Assembly (NCBI GenBank): GCA_015065325.1
Contig: SVQO01000017.1
Coordinates: 1-52,886, forward strand
DNA from: Oscillospiraceae bacterium
GTDB lineage: Bacteria > Bacillota > Clostridia > Oscillospirales > SIG627
Direction of reading: 5' to 3'
Length of the DNA stretch: 52,886 nucleotides
Below, piece after piece: positions 1-7,170 of this stretch. The first letter of the stretch is position 1. Every line of letters begins with the position of its first letter. The notes under the pieces were generated by a model that saw only the letters and a list, made by a program, of their open reading frames with translations, did not search any database and was not told the DNA's origin. The position numbers and the translations under genes are program-made.

Positions 1-57
1 CGCCAACTTCTCTGCCTTGCTATGACTTCGGTTCTTTCCTCCCTTGGGCCGTCCCAT
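1..57 (-). CDS. Transposase N-terminus (partial, cut by window edge)
   Basis: Only the first 19 codons are inside the window, beginning MGRPKGGKNRSHSKAEKLA. The ATG at 57 follows a strong ribosome-binding site (ggaggaaaaaagag). A short basic N-terminus of the type MGRPKG-K followed by Ser-Lys-E-K is typical of helix-turn-helix OrfA proteins of IS3-like elements. That assignment comes from memory of the family and rests on very few residues. The inverted repeat just upstream (80-116) fits an insertion-sequence end. Some other small DNA-binding protein cannot be excluded. Confidence 0.5.
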   Translation of the reverse strand, partial: MGRPKGGKNRSHSKAEKLA

Positions 58-79
58 CTCTTTTTTCCTCCTATACAAA

Positions 80-116
80 AATGTTGGTAGACACTTTTTT
101 TGTGTCTACCAACATT
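80..116. repeat. 15-bp perfect inverted repeat upstream of the transposase
   Basis: Arms 80-94 and 102-116 are perfect complements around a seven-T loop. On the minus strand the outer arm begins TGTTGGTAGACAC, and TG is the usual first dinucleotide of IS3-type ends. It may be the terminal repeat of the element, or a hairpin shielding the transposase from read-through transcription. No target-site duplication can be tested because the other end is outside the window. Confidence 0.6.
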
Positions 117-159
117 ATATCATTTCATTCGGGAGGCTTTTTTCAATGATATCGAACCT

Positions 160-216
160 GCGGCTCGGTGAAATCCGCCCAAGGGCGGGTGAAATACCGC
201 TTTGCGGTGTGAAATA
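160..216. repeat. Short array of GTGAAAT-separated palindromes
   Basis: Three copies of GTGAAAT (168-174, 189-195, 209-215) are spaced 20-21 bp apart. Between them lie small palindromes that differ in sequence: ccgccc-aa-gggcgg, then accgc-tttg-cggt. Constant linker plus changing but self-complementary core is the hallmark of a short palindromic repeat array. No coding sequence overlaps it. Confidence 0.7.
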
Positions 217-644
217 TTTTTCTTCGAAAAACGTTGCGGTAGGCTTTTGTCCTTTGGGCAAAAGCCTATTTTGTGTGATACGGCTGTTTTTTGTGGGAGG
301 AGTTGTTTGCGGAGGTTTTTGCAGGGGACTTTTGGTCGCTTTTTTGAAAAAAAGCTCCGCAAGGAGCGTCCAAGGTTTGATGGAAGCTTGAATTTTTTTG
401 CGGGAGACTTTTGGTCGCTTTTTTGAAAAAAGCAATCCTCGCCCCTACCGGGAAGATCTTTGTTTTGCAAATTACGGCGGGAGCAAGCCCCCGCCCTACG
501 GGTGCGAACATGGATGATAGATATTTTTCTTTGCAAAAATTATTGGTAATAAAATTTCTTTTTTATAAGTTTTGAGGGGTGCGGGGGACTTTTTCAAAAG
601 TCTCCCGCAAAAAAACTTCAAGCCTCCATCCAAGGCACGTTTGC
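217..644. repeat. Gene-free spacer with dispersed palindromic repeats
   Basis: No credible gene is seen. The stretch holds two copies of a module containing 'ggtcgcttttttgaaaaaa' (near 334-360 and 413-435). It also holds a copy of the dispersed palindrome 'ggcgggagcaagcccccgcc' followed by 'ctacgggtgcgaacatgga' (about 463-545), which recurs at 11255-11345. The tail (about 580-630) is another run related to 12230-12310. Confidence 0.6.
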
Positions 645-645
645 A

Positions 646-682
646 CAAAAAAAGACTTTCCGCTTGTGCGGAAAGTCTTTTT
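646..682 (-). terminator. Intrinsic terminator of the lipoprotein at 695-1342
   Basis: Stem 651-663 pairs perfectly with 668-680 around loop ttgt. Read on the minus strand the hairpin is followed by a run of T, 15 bases beyond the lipoprotein stop codon. Confidence 0.8.
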
Positions 683-694
683 GTTTCGGGTAGA

Positions 695-1342
695 TCAATT
701 ATCGGTGATGGCGAACCACTTGCCGTCGATCTCTACGCAAAGAACTTCGAGGGAATCTTCCTCACCGTCAGCCTCTGCCTCGACAACGATGATCATAACG
801 TCATCGATATCTTCCAGATAATCGTCCATCTCGAGGGCCTCGAACATCTCCTTGAGGATCTCTTCAACTTCATCGTCGTCGTAGTCTTCGCTTTCCTTGG
901 TGGAGGTGACTTCAATCTCGATGATGTCATCCTCGTCAATCTCGTCCAGCATAGCTTCGATCAGCTCGTCCTCGTCATAGGGATCGATGTCGTATTCTGC
1001 AGCCAAAAACTCACGAAGGAACATAGGAACAGCCTGAACGAAGGTTTCAGCGTCACCCTCGGACATTGCAACAGCGTAGGCCTCTGCAGCCTTCTTTGCG
1101 GAGGAGTAGCCACCGCTGGTCTTATCATCCTTCTTGTCCTCGGTCTTCTTGTCTTCTGCAGTCTTTTCGTCCTCTGCAGTCTTTTCGTCCTCTGCGTCCT
1201 TTTCGTCGTCTGCAGCTTCTTCGTCCTTCTTTTCCTCTGCCTTGGTTTCTTCTTCCTCGGTGTCGCTGCTCTTCTTGTCGTCGCAGGCTACCAAAGCGAA
1301 AACCATTACCAGAGCAAGAAGCAGTGCCAGTAATTTTTTCAT
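695..1342 (-). CDS. Secreted lipoprotein, acidic linker and NTF2-like C-terminal domain
   Basis: The start at 1342 is chosen because the signal peptide MKKLLALLLALVMVFALVAC begins there, behind an aaaaggagaaaagac ribosome-binding site. The longer open frame upstream has no such signal. Cys20 is the likely lipidated residue. Residues about 21-70 are an extremely acidic Lys/Glu/Asp linker with repeated AEDEKT units. Residues about 75-215 contain 'AVAMSEGDAETFV', a pattern common in small NTF2-like/DUF4878-type lipoprotein domains, and end in 'VEIDGKWFAI'. It is a paralogue of the next two genes, which share the 'YD-DEV-EIL' segment and the terminal 'I-DG-WF' motif. Probably a surface lipoprotein. 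Function unknown. Confidence 0.8.
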   Translation of the reverse strand: MKKLLALLLALVMVFALVACDDKKSSDTEEEETKAEEKKDEEAADDEKDAEDEKTAEDEKTAEDKKTEDKKDDKTSGGYSSAKKAAEAYAVAMSEGDAETFVQAVPMFLREFLAAEYDIDPYDEDELIEAMLDEIDEDDIIEIEVTSTKESEDYDDDEVEEILKEMFEALEMDDYLEDIDDVMIIVVEAEADGEEDSLEVLCVEIDGKWFAITDN

Positions 1343-1453
1343 TGTCTTTTCTCCTTTTTTTGTATGTGCCAAAGCGGAGGGTTCCGCTTCGACCATCGTA
1401 GTATAGCACAAAGCAGGCGGAGAATCAAGGCTTTTTTGCGCTTTTGCAAAAAA

Positions 1454-1490
1454 AGAGATCTTCCAAGTTTTGTCGGAGGATCTCTTTTTT
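1454..1490 (-). terminator. Intrinsic terminator of the lipoprotein at 1518-2036
   Basis: Arms 1454-1464 and 1475-1485 form an 11-bp stem with one G-T pair. On the minus strand it is followed by a T run (complement of 1447-1453). It separates the second lipoprotein from the first. Confidence 0.75.
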
Positions 1491-1517
1491 CTCATTTTTG
1501 AAAAGGGGTGCGCGGGA

Positions 1518-2036
1518 TCAGTCTCTTAAAACGAACCAACTTCCGTTGTATTCGATGCAAGTGCAGTCTTCCTCGCCATCCCGCTTGTCGCCGTCCACTT
1601 CGTACTCATATTCAAGGGTAACCTCTGCGGCTGCGGTGATGTCTTTTTCCTCTATGTCAAATTCCTCGGCAAGCTCCGCAAGCATATCTCCGAGCTCGTC
1701 TTCATCGTATTCGGCAGAGACCTTAGCTTTTACGCTTCCCAGCTCCGGTGCGTCTTCAGCGTCGAATTCTTCTTCCATCGCCTTTTTAAGCTGGCTTCTG
1801 GAGTAATCCTCGTCCAGGCCGTAGGCTTGCGCCATTTGATCCTGCATAAAATCAGGAGTGCAGTCCAGATACGCATCTGCATCCCCCTTGGCCATCGCCT
1901 TCAGCCAAGCTTTAGCCACGTCTTCCGCGGAGGAATAGCCTTCATCCTCCTCGGTGTCACTGCCTTTGCTGTCGCTGCAAGCAACCATGGAAAATACCAT
2001 CATCAGTGCCAGAAACAGTGCCAGTAATTTCTTCAT
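1518..2036 (-). CDS. Secreted lipoprotein paralogue B
   Basis: This 172-residue protein starts with MKKLLALFLALMMVFSMVAC, a lipoprotein signal with Cys20, behind a gaaggagaaaagaca ribosome-binding site. The mature part is acidic and contains 'YSSAEDVAKAWLKAMAKGDADAYL', 'YDEDELGDMLAEL' and a terminal 'NGSWFVL', aligning by eye with the lipoproteins on either side. Its first 20 residues, leader and upstream DNA are almost identical to those of the gene at 2214-2750, while the mature domains have diverged strongly. Exported, probably membrane-anchored. Function unknown. Confidence 0.8.
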   Translation of the reverse strand: MKKLLALFLALMMVFSMVACSDSKGSDTEEDEGYSSAEDVAKAWLKAMAKGDADAYLDCTPDFMQDQMAQAYGLDEDYSRSQLKKAMEEEFDAEDAPELGSVKAKVSAEYDEDELGDMLAELAEEFDIEEKDITAAAEVTLEYEYEVDGDKRDGEEDCTCIEYNGSWFVLRD

Positions 2037-2167
2037 TGTCTTTTCTCCTTCAAAAGAATTTCGGTACTGCCTTTTCGGCTGTCCGTAAGGACATTGTACT
2101 ATCGTTTGGTAAAAAATGCAAGGGAAAAAACGTTTTTCTGCTGGAGGTTTATCCGTGCTGTTTGCCG
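1928..2167. repeat. Leader and signal-peptide duplication, copy 1
   Basis: This segment matches 2642-2881 at a constant offset of 714 bases with only a few differences. It covers the first codons of the lipoprotein, its ribosome-binding site and promoter region. It ends in bases equivalent to the last codons and stop of pth (cacggataaacc on the minus strand), here stranded away from any pth gene. It marks a tandem duplication of the interval between pth and the lipoprotein. Confidence 0.85.
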
Positions 2168-2213
2168 GTCACGCTTTTCTTAATTCTTCATTTGCAGGTG
2201 TATTGTTTTTTTG

Positions 2214-2750
2214 TTATTTTTCATAGATTATAAACCATCTGCCGTCGATTTTTACGCTGATATCCGGTTCGCTTTCATCTGCTTCATTATATTCGAATAT
2301 TTTCTCTTCGTCTCCATATTTAAACGTACCTTCGAGGGAAATAATCTTGGCGTCTTCAATTTCGTCAAGGTGATCTTCTATACCATGATATTCGAAATAG
2401 TCTGCAAGGATTTCGTAAACCTCATCTTTATCGTACAAGCTACTCTCCTTTGTATTCAGGATTTTGAGTTTATATTGATCCTGGTGACCAAAAATCTCCT
2501 TTGCTTTCTCAATTGCCTCGTCGCGGTCATATTCACCATCAATAAGAGCTTCGACGAAAAAAACGGGCAGGCAATCTATGAGGGTTTCTAAATCACCCTC
2601 TAAAATTGCCGTAGCAAAGGCTTTCGTTACTTTTTCGGCGGAGGAATAGCCAACTTCATCCTCGTCGGTGTCACTGCCTTTGCTGTCGCTGCAAGCGACC
2701 ATGGAAAATACCATCATCAGTGCCAGAAACAGTGCCAGTAATTTCTTCAT
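2214..2750 (-). CDS. Secreted lipoprotein paralogue C
   Basis: This 178-residue protein carries the same signal peptide as the gene at 1518-2036 (MKKLLALFLALMMVFSMVAC, lipidated Cys20) and the same ribosome-binding site. The mature part has 'KAFATAILEGDLETLIDCL', 'YDKDEVYEILADYF' and the terminal 'VKIDGRWFIIYEK', which places it with the other two lipoproteins in one paralogous set, probably of NTF2-like fold. It lies 112 bases downstream of pth on the same strand and may be co-transcribed or use its own promoter in the duplicated leader. The coding sequence is more AT-rich than its neighbours. Function unknown. Confidence 0.8.
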   Translation of the reverse strand: MKKLLALFLALMMVFSMVACSDSKGSDTDEDEVGYSSAEKVTKAFATAILEGDLETLIDCLPVFFVEALIDGEYDRDEAIEKAKEIFGHQDQYKLKILNTKESSLYDKDEVYEILADYFEYHGIEDHLDEIEDAKIISLEGTFKYGDEEKIFEYNEADESEPDISVKIDGRWFIIYEK

Positions 2751-2881
2751 TGTCTTTTCTCCTTCAAAAGAATTTCGGTACTGCCTTTTCGGCTGTCCGT
2801 AAGGACATTGTACTATCGTTTGGTAAAAAATGCAAGGGGAAAAACGTTTGTCTGCCGGAGGTTTATCCGTGCTGTTTGCCG
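2642..2881. repeat. Leader and signal-peptide duplication, copy 2
   Basis: Partner of 1928-2167. Here the right end is the genuine 3' end of pth (stop codon 2863-2865), so this copy is the likely ancestral arrangement and the other one the duplicate. Confidence 0.85.
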
Positions 2882-3447
2882 TTGTAGAGGGCGGAAGCGC
2901 GGTCCAGGTCTCCTGCGGCGAAAAGCTTTGTGCTGTCGTAAACGTCCTCCAGAGAGGAGATGATGCATTTCTGATCCTCGGGAGAGGGGTTGCCCAGTAC
3001 CCAATTCATCAGCTCCCACTGAGGAGGCGGGTTCCCCACGCCGATCTTTACGCGGGGGAAGGCGTCCGTGCCGAGACAGGAGATAATGGACTTGATTCCG
3101 TTGTGCCCCCCTGCGCTGCCGCTATTGCGGATGCGGAAGACGCCGGGAACGAAATTGATATCGTCGTAGATCACCAGGATCTTTTCGGGGGGGATCTTAT
3201 AAAAGGCGGCTGCCTCGCGCACCGCTTCGCCGGACAGATTCATAAAGGTTTGGGGCTTTAAGAGAAGCACCTTTTTGCCGCTGAGGGTGCATTCGCCCGT
3301 CAGTGCCTTGAAGCGGAGATTTTGAATGGTGACCCGTTCTCGCAGGGCAATGTAGTCCAGTGCCATAAAGCCTACGTTGTGGCGGTTTTGGGCGTATTTT
3401 TCACCGGGGTTGCCCAGACCCACGATCAGGTATTCGGGAGCAGCCAT
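2863..3447 (-). CDS. pth: Peptidyl-tRNA hydrolase, internal start within the CPBP-Pth frame
   Basis: The internal ATG at 3447 follows AAGGAGG by four bases, which strongly suggests independent initiation. The 194-residue product is the normal Pth length and begins MAAPEYLIVGLGNPGEKY. Catalytic His is in 'NRHNVGF', with the conserved Asn in 'GLGNPG', 'TFMNLSG' and 'GGHNGIKS'. The usual DDLDLPxG motif reads 'YDDINFVPG'. Pth cleaves peptidyl-tRNA released from stalled ribosomes and is normally essential. It is the last gene of the thiI-side group before the lipoproteins. Whether the cell makes fused, separate or both forms cannot be told from sequence. Confidence 0.75.
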   Translation of the reverse strand: MAAPEYLIVGLGNPGEKYAQNRHNVGFMALDYIALRERVTIQNLRFKALTGECTLSGKKVLLLKPQTFMNLSGEAVREAAAFYKIPPEKILVIYDDINFVPGVFRIRNSGSAGGHNGIKSIISCLGTDAFPRVKIGVGNPPPQWELMNWVLGNPSPEDQKCIISSLEDVYDSTKLFAAGDLDRASALYNGKQHG

Positions 3448-4425
3448 AGAGCCTCCTTGGAAATCGTTGAATTGAGAGGGATCGGGAGTAAAGGGAGGAA
3501 CGCCCCGTCCGTAAGAGGGGGGCGCGAAGGGATCCTGTGCGAAGGGGTCGAAGGGGGCGCCTTGCTTTTCCGCTTGGGGCTCGGGCACCTTTTTCATTGC
3601 CCTGCGCAGGAAAAAGAGAGCGATGGGAACGGAGATGAAGCAGAAGGAAAGCCAGCTCGAATGAACCACGTTGGTCAGCTTGCTTTCAAGGTCAAAGCCC
3701 AGTTCCATACAGATCCGCGCGGGGTAATTGGAGAAATTAAAGGCGACGTGGGTCAGAACCGCGGGCCAGACGGAGCCGAAGCGGAATGCCAGCCAGCCGA
3801 GAAGAAGTCCCAGGGGCAGGGTGAAGACGATCTGGTACAGGTTGCCGTGGATGAGAGCAAAGATCAAGGCGGAGATGAAAATTGCTTTTTTGGGATCGAA
3901 GCGCTCTCGCAGAGCGTTCAGGAGCAGACCCCGGCAGAGAATCTCCTCCGTAAGAGGTGCCAGCAGGCAAATGGAGACGATCTCTGCCCAGAAGGCGGGC
4001 TTTGCCGCCGCAATGGCGTTTTGCGCTTCCATATAGCCGTCCTGCGATTGCTGAATTGCGGGGAGAAGGCTCATGACTACGCTGAGGAAAATGATGACCG
4101 CGGCGTACGCGGCAAAGCCGACGAAGGCACCGGAAAAGAGAGCGGAGGGGGCAGTCGGATTCAGAGAAGCTTCCCGTGCGGCATTGCGGCGCTTGAGCAG
4201 AAAGACGGCGGCAATAAACAGCAGCTCCGACAGGATCATGGTTTCGTAATAGACGCTGTACGCCGCGGTTTCAAGATCGATGGCGTTAAGATCCATTCCC
4301 GACAGGAACAGAGCAAGGGTCATTACAAGGCTTGCCATCACGCTGGCGACGACTTGCATGGCGGAAAAGAGCACTACGTACCCGGCACATTTCATAAAGG
4401 TTTGAAAACCGGAATTTCTTATCAT
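2863..4425 (-). CDS. CPBP intramembrane protease fused in frame to peptidyl-tRNA hydrolase
   Basis: One uninterrupted 520-codon frame encodes two proteins normally found apart. Residues about 1-285 are a polytopic membrane domain with the three CPBP (Abi/Rce1-like) motifs: EExxxR in 'TEEILCRG', FxxxH in 'FALIHG' and HxxxN in 'HVAFNF'. Residues about 286-326 are a Pro/Phe/Asp-rich linker ('FDPFAQDPFAPPSYG'). Residues 327-520 are a complete Pth. A ribosome-binding site sits inside the frame before Met327, so the second half may also be made alone. The stop codon that should separate the genes is simply absent. It lies 13 bases downstream of thiI. Alternatives are a true fusion, dual translation, or a sequencing error that removed a stop or frameshift. 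Confidence 0.8.
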   Translation of the reverse strand: MIRNSGFQTFMKCAGYVVLFSAMQVVASVMASLVMTLALFLSGMDLNAIDLETAAYSVYYETMILSELLFIAAVFLLKRRNAAREASLNPTAPSALFSGAFVGFAAYAAVIIFLSVVMSLLPAIQQSQDGYMEAQNAIAAAKPAFWAEIVSICLLAPLTEEILCRGLLLNALRERFDPKKAIFISALIFALIHGNLYQIVFTLPLGLLLGWLAFRFGSVWPAVLTHVAFNFSNYPARICMELGFDLESKLTNVVHSSWLSFCFISVPIALFFLRRAMKKVPEPQAEKQGAPFDPFAQDPFAPPSYGRGVPPFTPDPSQFNDFQGGSMAAPEYLIVGLGNPGEKYAQNRHNVGFMALDYIALRERVTIQNLRFKALTGECTLSGKKVLLLKPQTFMNLSGEAVREAAAFYKIPPEKILVIYDDINFVPGVFRIRNSGSAGGHNGIKSIISCLGTDAFPRVKIGVGNPPPQWELMNWVLGNPSPEDQKCIISSLEDVYDSTKLFAAGDLDRASALYNGKQHG

Positions 4426-4438
4426 ATCGTTTCCTTTC

Positions 4439-5617
4439 TTAGCGGTTTACGCGGAAAAATTCGATTTCTGAGAATGCCTTATCTTCCAGTTCTTTCAAAT
4501 TCAGCTTGGATTCCTCCTCCAAAACCTCCTCCAAGGTAGGATTCAGCTTGGGGTGGCGGGGGGTGAAGACGGTACAGCAATCCTCAAAGGGGAGGATGGA
4601 GGTCTCAAAGCAATCGATCTCGCGGCTGGTGCGGACGATCTCCTCCTTATCCATACCGATCAGAGGACGGTAAACGGGAAGGTTTGCCACTGCATCGGTA
4701 CAGCGCAGGGCGTCCATGGTCTGGCTTGCTACCTGTCCCAGGCTTTCGCCCGTGACGATGGCGCCGCATTTCTGCCGCTCGGCAACTCTGCAGGCAAGAC
4801 GCATCATACTGCGGCGGAGCAGGATGGTGAAATATTCCTCACGGCACGCCTCCTGCAGGGCAAGCTGCAGCTCGGTCAGACGAATGCAGGCGAAATTGAC
4901 GGTGTCGGTATAGGCGCAGAGCTTGCGGGCAAGATCCACCACCTTTTCCTTGGCGCGCTCCGAGGTATAGGGGAAGGACTCGAAGTGCAGAGCGTCGATG
5001 AAGGCACCGCGCTTTGCCATACGGTAGCCCGCTACGGGGGAGTCAATACCGCCGGACAGGAGCAGAAGGGCTCTGCCCGAGGTGCCGTAGGGCATTCCTC
5101 CCGCACCGGGGAGCTTGCCTGCGTGAACGTAGGCGAAATCCTCGCGGATCTCTACCCAGACCACCTCGCGGGGGTTGTGCACGTCCACCTTCGGGGCGGC
5201 TTTGCCAAGGGTGCGCAGGATGCACGCTCCCACCTCCCGACAGATCTCGGGAGATTTCAGGGCGAATTTTTTATCACTGCGTCTGGCGTCTGCCTTGAAG
5301 GATTCCGCGCCGATGAGAAGGGGCGCGATCTTTTCGCGGACGGTGTCCAAAATGGCGTCCAAATTCTTTTCCACCCGATAGGCGATGGAAAGGCTGACCA
5401 CGCCGAACACCCTTTGCAGCTCGGGAAGCGCCAGATCCAGAAGGGCATCGTCCTCCGACTCCACGAATACCGTGGACTGGGAGGTAAAGACGCGAAATTC
5501 ACCCAGCGGCTTGAGCTTTCTGCGGATCTGCTTTAAGAGAATGGCGTCGAAATAGCTTTTGTTGGCGCCCTTCAGGATCAGCTCTCCGTATTTCATTAAT
5601 ATCGATCGTTTTTCCAT
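4439..5617 (-). CDS. thiI: tRNA 4-thiouridine synthetase ThiI
   Basis: This 392-residue protein starts MEKRSILMKYGELILKG, the typical ThiI N-terminus. An N-terminal ferredoxin-like/THUMP region (about 1-165) precedes the PP-loop ATP-binding motif 'LSGGIDSPVAGY' (about residue 185). It ends without a C-terminal rhodanese domain, as in most Gram-positive ThiI proteins, so sulfur is probably delivered directly by a dedicated desulfurase. ThiI adenylates U8 of tRNA and replaces oxygen with sulfur. The cysteine desulfurase gene ends four bases upstream, a classic desulfurase-thiI operon. The start is fixed by that spacing. Confidence 0.95.
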   Translation of the reverse strand: MEKRSILMKYGELILKGANKSYFDAILLKQIRRKLKPLGEFRVFTSQSTVFVESEDDALLDLALPELQRVFGVVSLSIAYRVEKNLDAILDTVREKIAPLLIGAESFKADARRSDKKFALKSPEICREVGACILRTLGKAAPKVDVHNPREVVWVEIREDFAYVHAGKLPGAGGMPYGTSGRALLLLSGGIDSPVAGYRMAKRGAFIDALHFESFPYTSERAKEKVVDLARKLCAYTDTVNFACIRLTELQLALQEACREEYFTILLRRSMMRLACRVAERQKCGAIVTGESLGQVASQTMDALRCTDAVANLPVYRPLIGMDKEEIVRTSREIDCFETSILPFEDCCTVFTPRHPKLNPTLEEVLEEESKLNLKELEDKAFSEIEFFRVNR

Positions 5618-5621
5618 GCTT

Positions 5622-6734
5622 TCACCTTAGTATTTCCCGAAGGATGCGGCAGAATTCCAATGCCTCCTCCTCCGTATTGAGTCTTGAAAAGGATAGTCTG
5701 ACGGTGCTGTCCGCTTCCTTGGCAGACAGACCGAAATTTTGCAAAACCGGACTCTTTCCCGAATGGGAGGAGCAGGCACTGCCCGAGGACACGAAGACCT
5801 CTTTTTCGCTCAGGGTGTGAAGAAGCACCTCGGAGCGGAAGCCTTGAACGGTCATAGACAGAACGTGGCAGGATGCTTTTGCGGGTCGGTTGAAGGATAC
5901 GCGGGGCTCGTCTGCAAGCTCCTTCATAATGATTTCGCCGATGGCGTTCATCCGGCGGATGCTATCCTCCAGCACTGCCTTGCCTTCCTCCGCCGCCTTG
6001 CCGAAGGCGACGATGCCGGGAAGATTTTCCGTGCCGGAGCGTACGCCCTTTTCCTGACCGCCGCCGTAGATGCGGGCGGGGAGATTGGTTCCCTTTTTCA
6101 CGTAAAGGGCGCCTACGCCCTTGGGACCGCAGATCTTGTGTGCGGAGAGGGAAAGGAGATCCACGCCCAGTGCGGCGGGGGTCATGGGGCTTTTCAGATA
6201 GCCCTGCACGCCGTCGCTGAAGATCAGAGCGAAGGGGCTCTTTGCCTTGACCAGACGGGACAGGGTGGGAATATCGTAAACGGCGCCGGTCTCGTTATTG
6301 GTATGCATAACCGCGGCGAGGATGGTCTTGTCGTTTGCCGCTTCGGCGATCTCGGCGGGGTCCAACGCGCCCTTTCGGGTGGAAAGGCGAACCACCTGAA
6401 AGCCCTCTGCCTCCAATGCGTCCATACACCTTGCCACGGCGGGGTGCTCGGAATCGGTGGTCAGAATGCGGTTTCCTCTGCGGCGAAGCTTTTGAACCGC
6501 GCCGAAAATGGCAAGGTTATCCGCTTCCGTGCCGCCGGAGGTGAAGAAGATCTCCTCGGGCGTGGCACCGATGCTTTTCGCCACTTGCTCCCGCGCGGTT
6601 TTCAGCCGTTTTTCCGCTTCGAAGCCGAGGCGGTGCAGGGAGGACGGATTGGCAAAGTGCACCAGCTCCTCTCGCATCACGGCAAGAACACTGGGGCTCA
6701 TGGGACTGGACGCCGAATTGTCAAAATAAATCAT
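5622..6734 (-). CDS. Cysteine desulfurase (NifS/IscS-like), partner of ThiI
   Basis: The start at 6734 (MIYFDNSASSPMSPSVL) is the usual beginning of this family and gives 370 residues. The open frame runs 82 codons further upstream into repeat DNA and should not be used. The PLP-binding lysine is in 'SLSAHKICGPKG' and the persulfide-forming cysteine in 'SSGSACSSHSG'. The 'FTSGGTEADNLAI' cofactor segment is intact. It is a class V aminotransferase-fold enzyme converting cysteine to alanine and passing sulfur on. The four-base gap to thiI indicates that thiouridine formation is at least one of its jobs. A scaffold such as IscU is not in the window. Confidence 0.92.
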   Translation of the reverse strand: MIYFDNSASSPMSPSVLAVMREELVHFANPSSLHRLGFEAEKRLKTAREQVAKSIGATPEEIFFTSGGTEADNLAIFGAVQKLRRRGNRILTTDSEHPAVARCMDALEAEGFQVVRLSTRKGALDPAEIAEAANDKTILAAVMHTNNETGAVYDIPTLSRLVKAKSPFALIFSDGVQGYLKSPMTPAALGVDLLSLSAHKICGPKGVGALYVKKGTNLPARIYGGGQEKGVRSGTENLPGIVAFGKAAEEGKAVLEDSIRRMNAIGEIIMKELADEPRVSFNRPAKASCHVLSMTVQGFRSEVLLHTLSEKEVFVSSGSACSSHSGKSPVLQNFGLSAKEADSTVRLSFSRLNTEEEALEFCRILREILR

Positions 6735-7170
6735 AAATCCTCTCTTTTTTTCGGAATTTTTATTATGGATCCCGGGGGTTTGATTGCACCGGAAAAACGA
6801 ACGCACAAGATCACGGAAAAAGTCTTTGTTCGTACAAAATCGTGGATATATTCGCCTCCCTCCGGGAGGGAGGTGGATTTTGCGTAGCAAAAGACGAAGG
6901 GAGCTCGCGAAAGAAAAATATTTTTGCAAAAAACAAAACTCTCGCGGGCTGACGGATGAGGTGTCACAATCACCGTGCAATCCCGTAGAATTGCGGATAT
7001 ATTTGTTTTGTGCCGAATAACGGGACGTCGAAGGCGCCGTCCCCTACGGGTGCGAACATTGAGAATAGATATCTGCTTTTACGAACTTCTTGATAATGAA
7101 AAAATCAATTACCATTTTGAAGTTTTTGGTTCCGCTTTTTTCAAAAAGCGGAAAGTCCCCGCGTAGAAGC
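6735..7170. repeat. Gene-free spacer with a full-length dispersed palindromic repeat
   Basis: No gene is seen. About 6941-7100 is a copy of the long dispersed repeat also found at about 11541-11700 and 21990-22245. Its landmark is the hairpin formed by gggacg (7022-7027) and cgtccc (7038-7043), followed by 'ccctacgggtgcgaacattg'. About 6850-6875 has a small palindrome 'cctccctccgggagggagg'. About 7130-7155 has 'ccgcttttttcaaaaagcgg', which may act as terminator for topB on the minus strand or merely belong to the repeat. Confidence 0.65.

Noticed and set aside
5622-6980. Longer N-terminus for the cysteine desulfurase
   Set aside because: The extra 82 codons lie in repeat-rich DNA and precede the normal family start MIYFDNSA.
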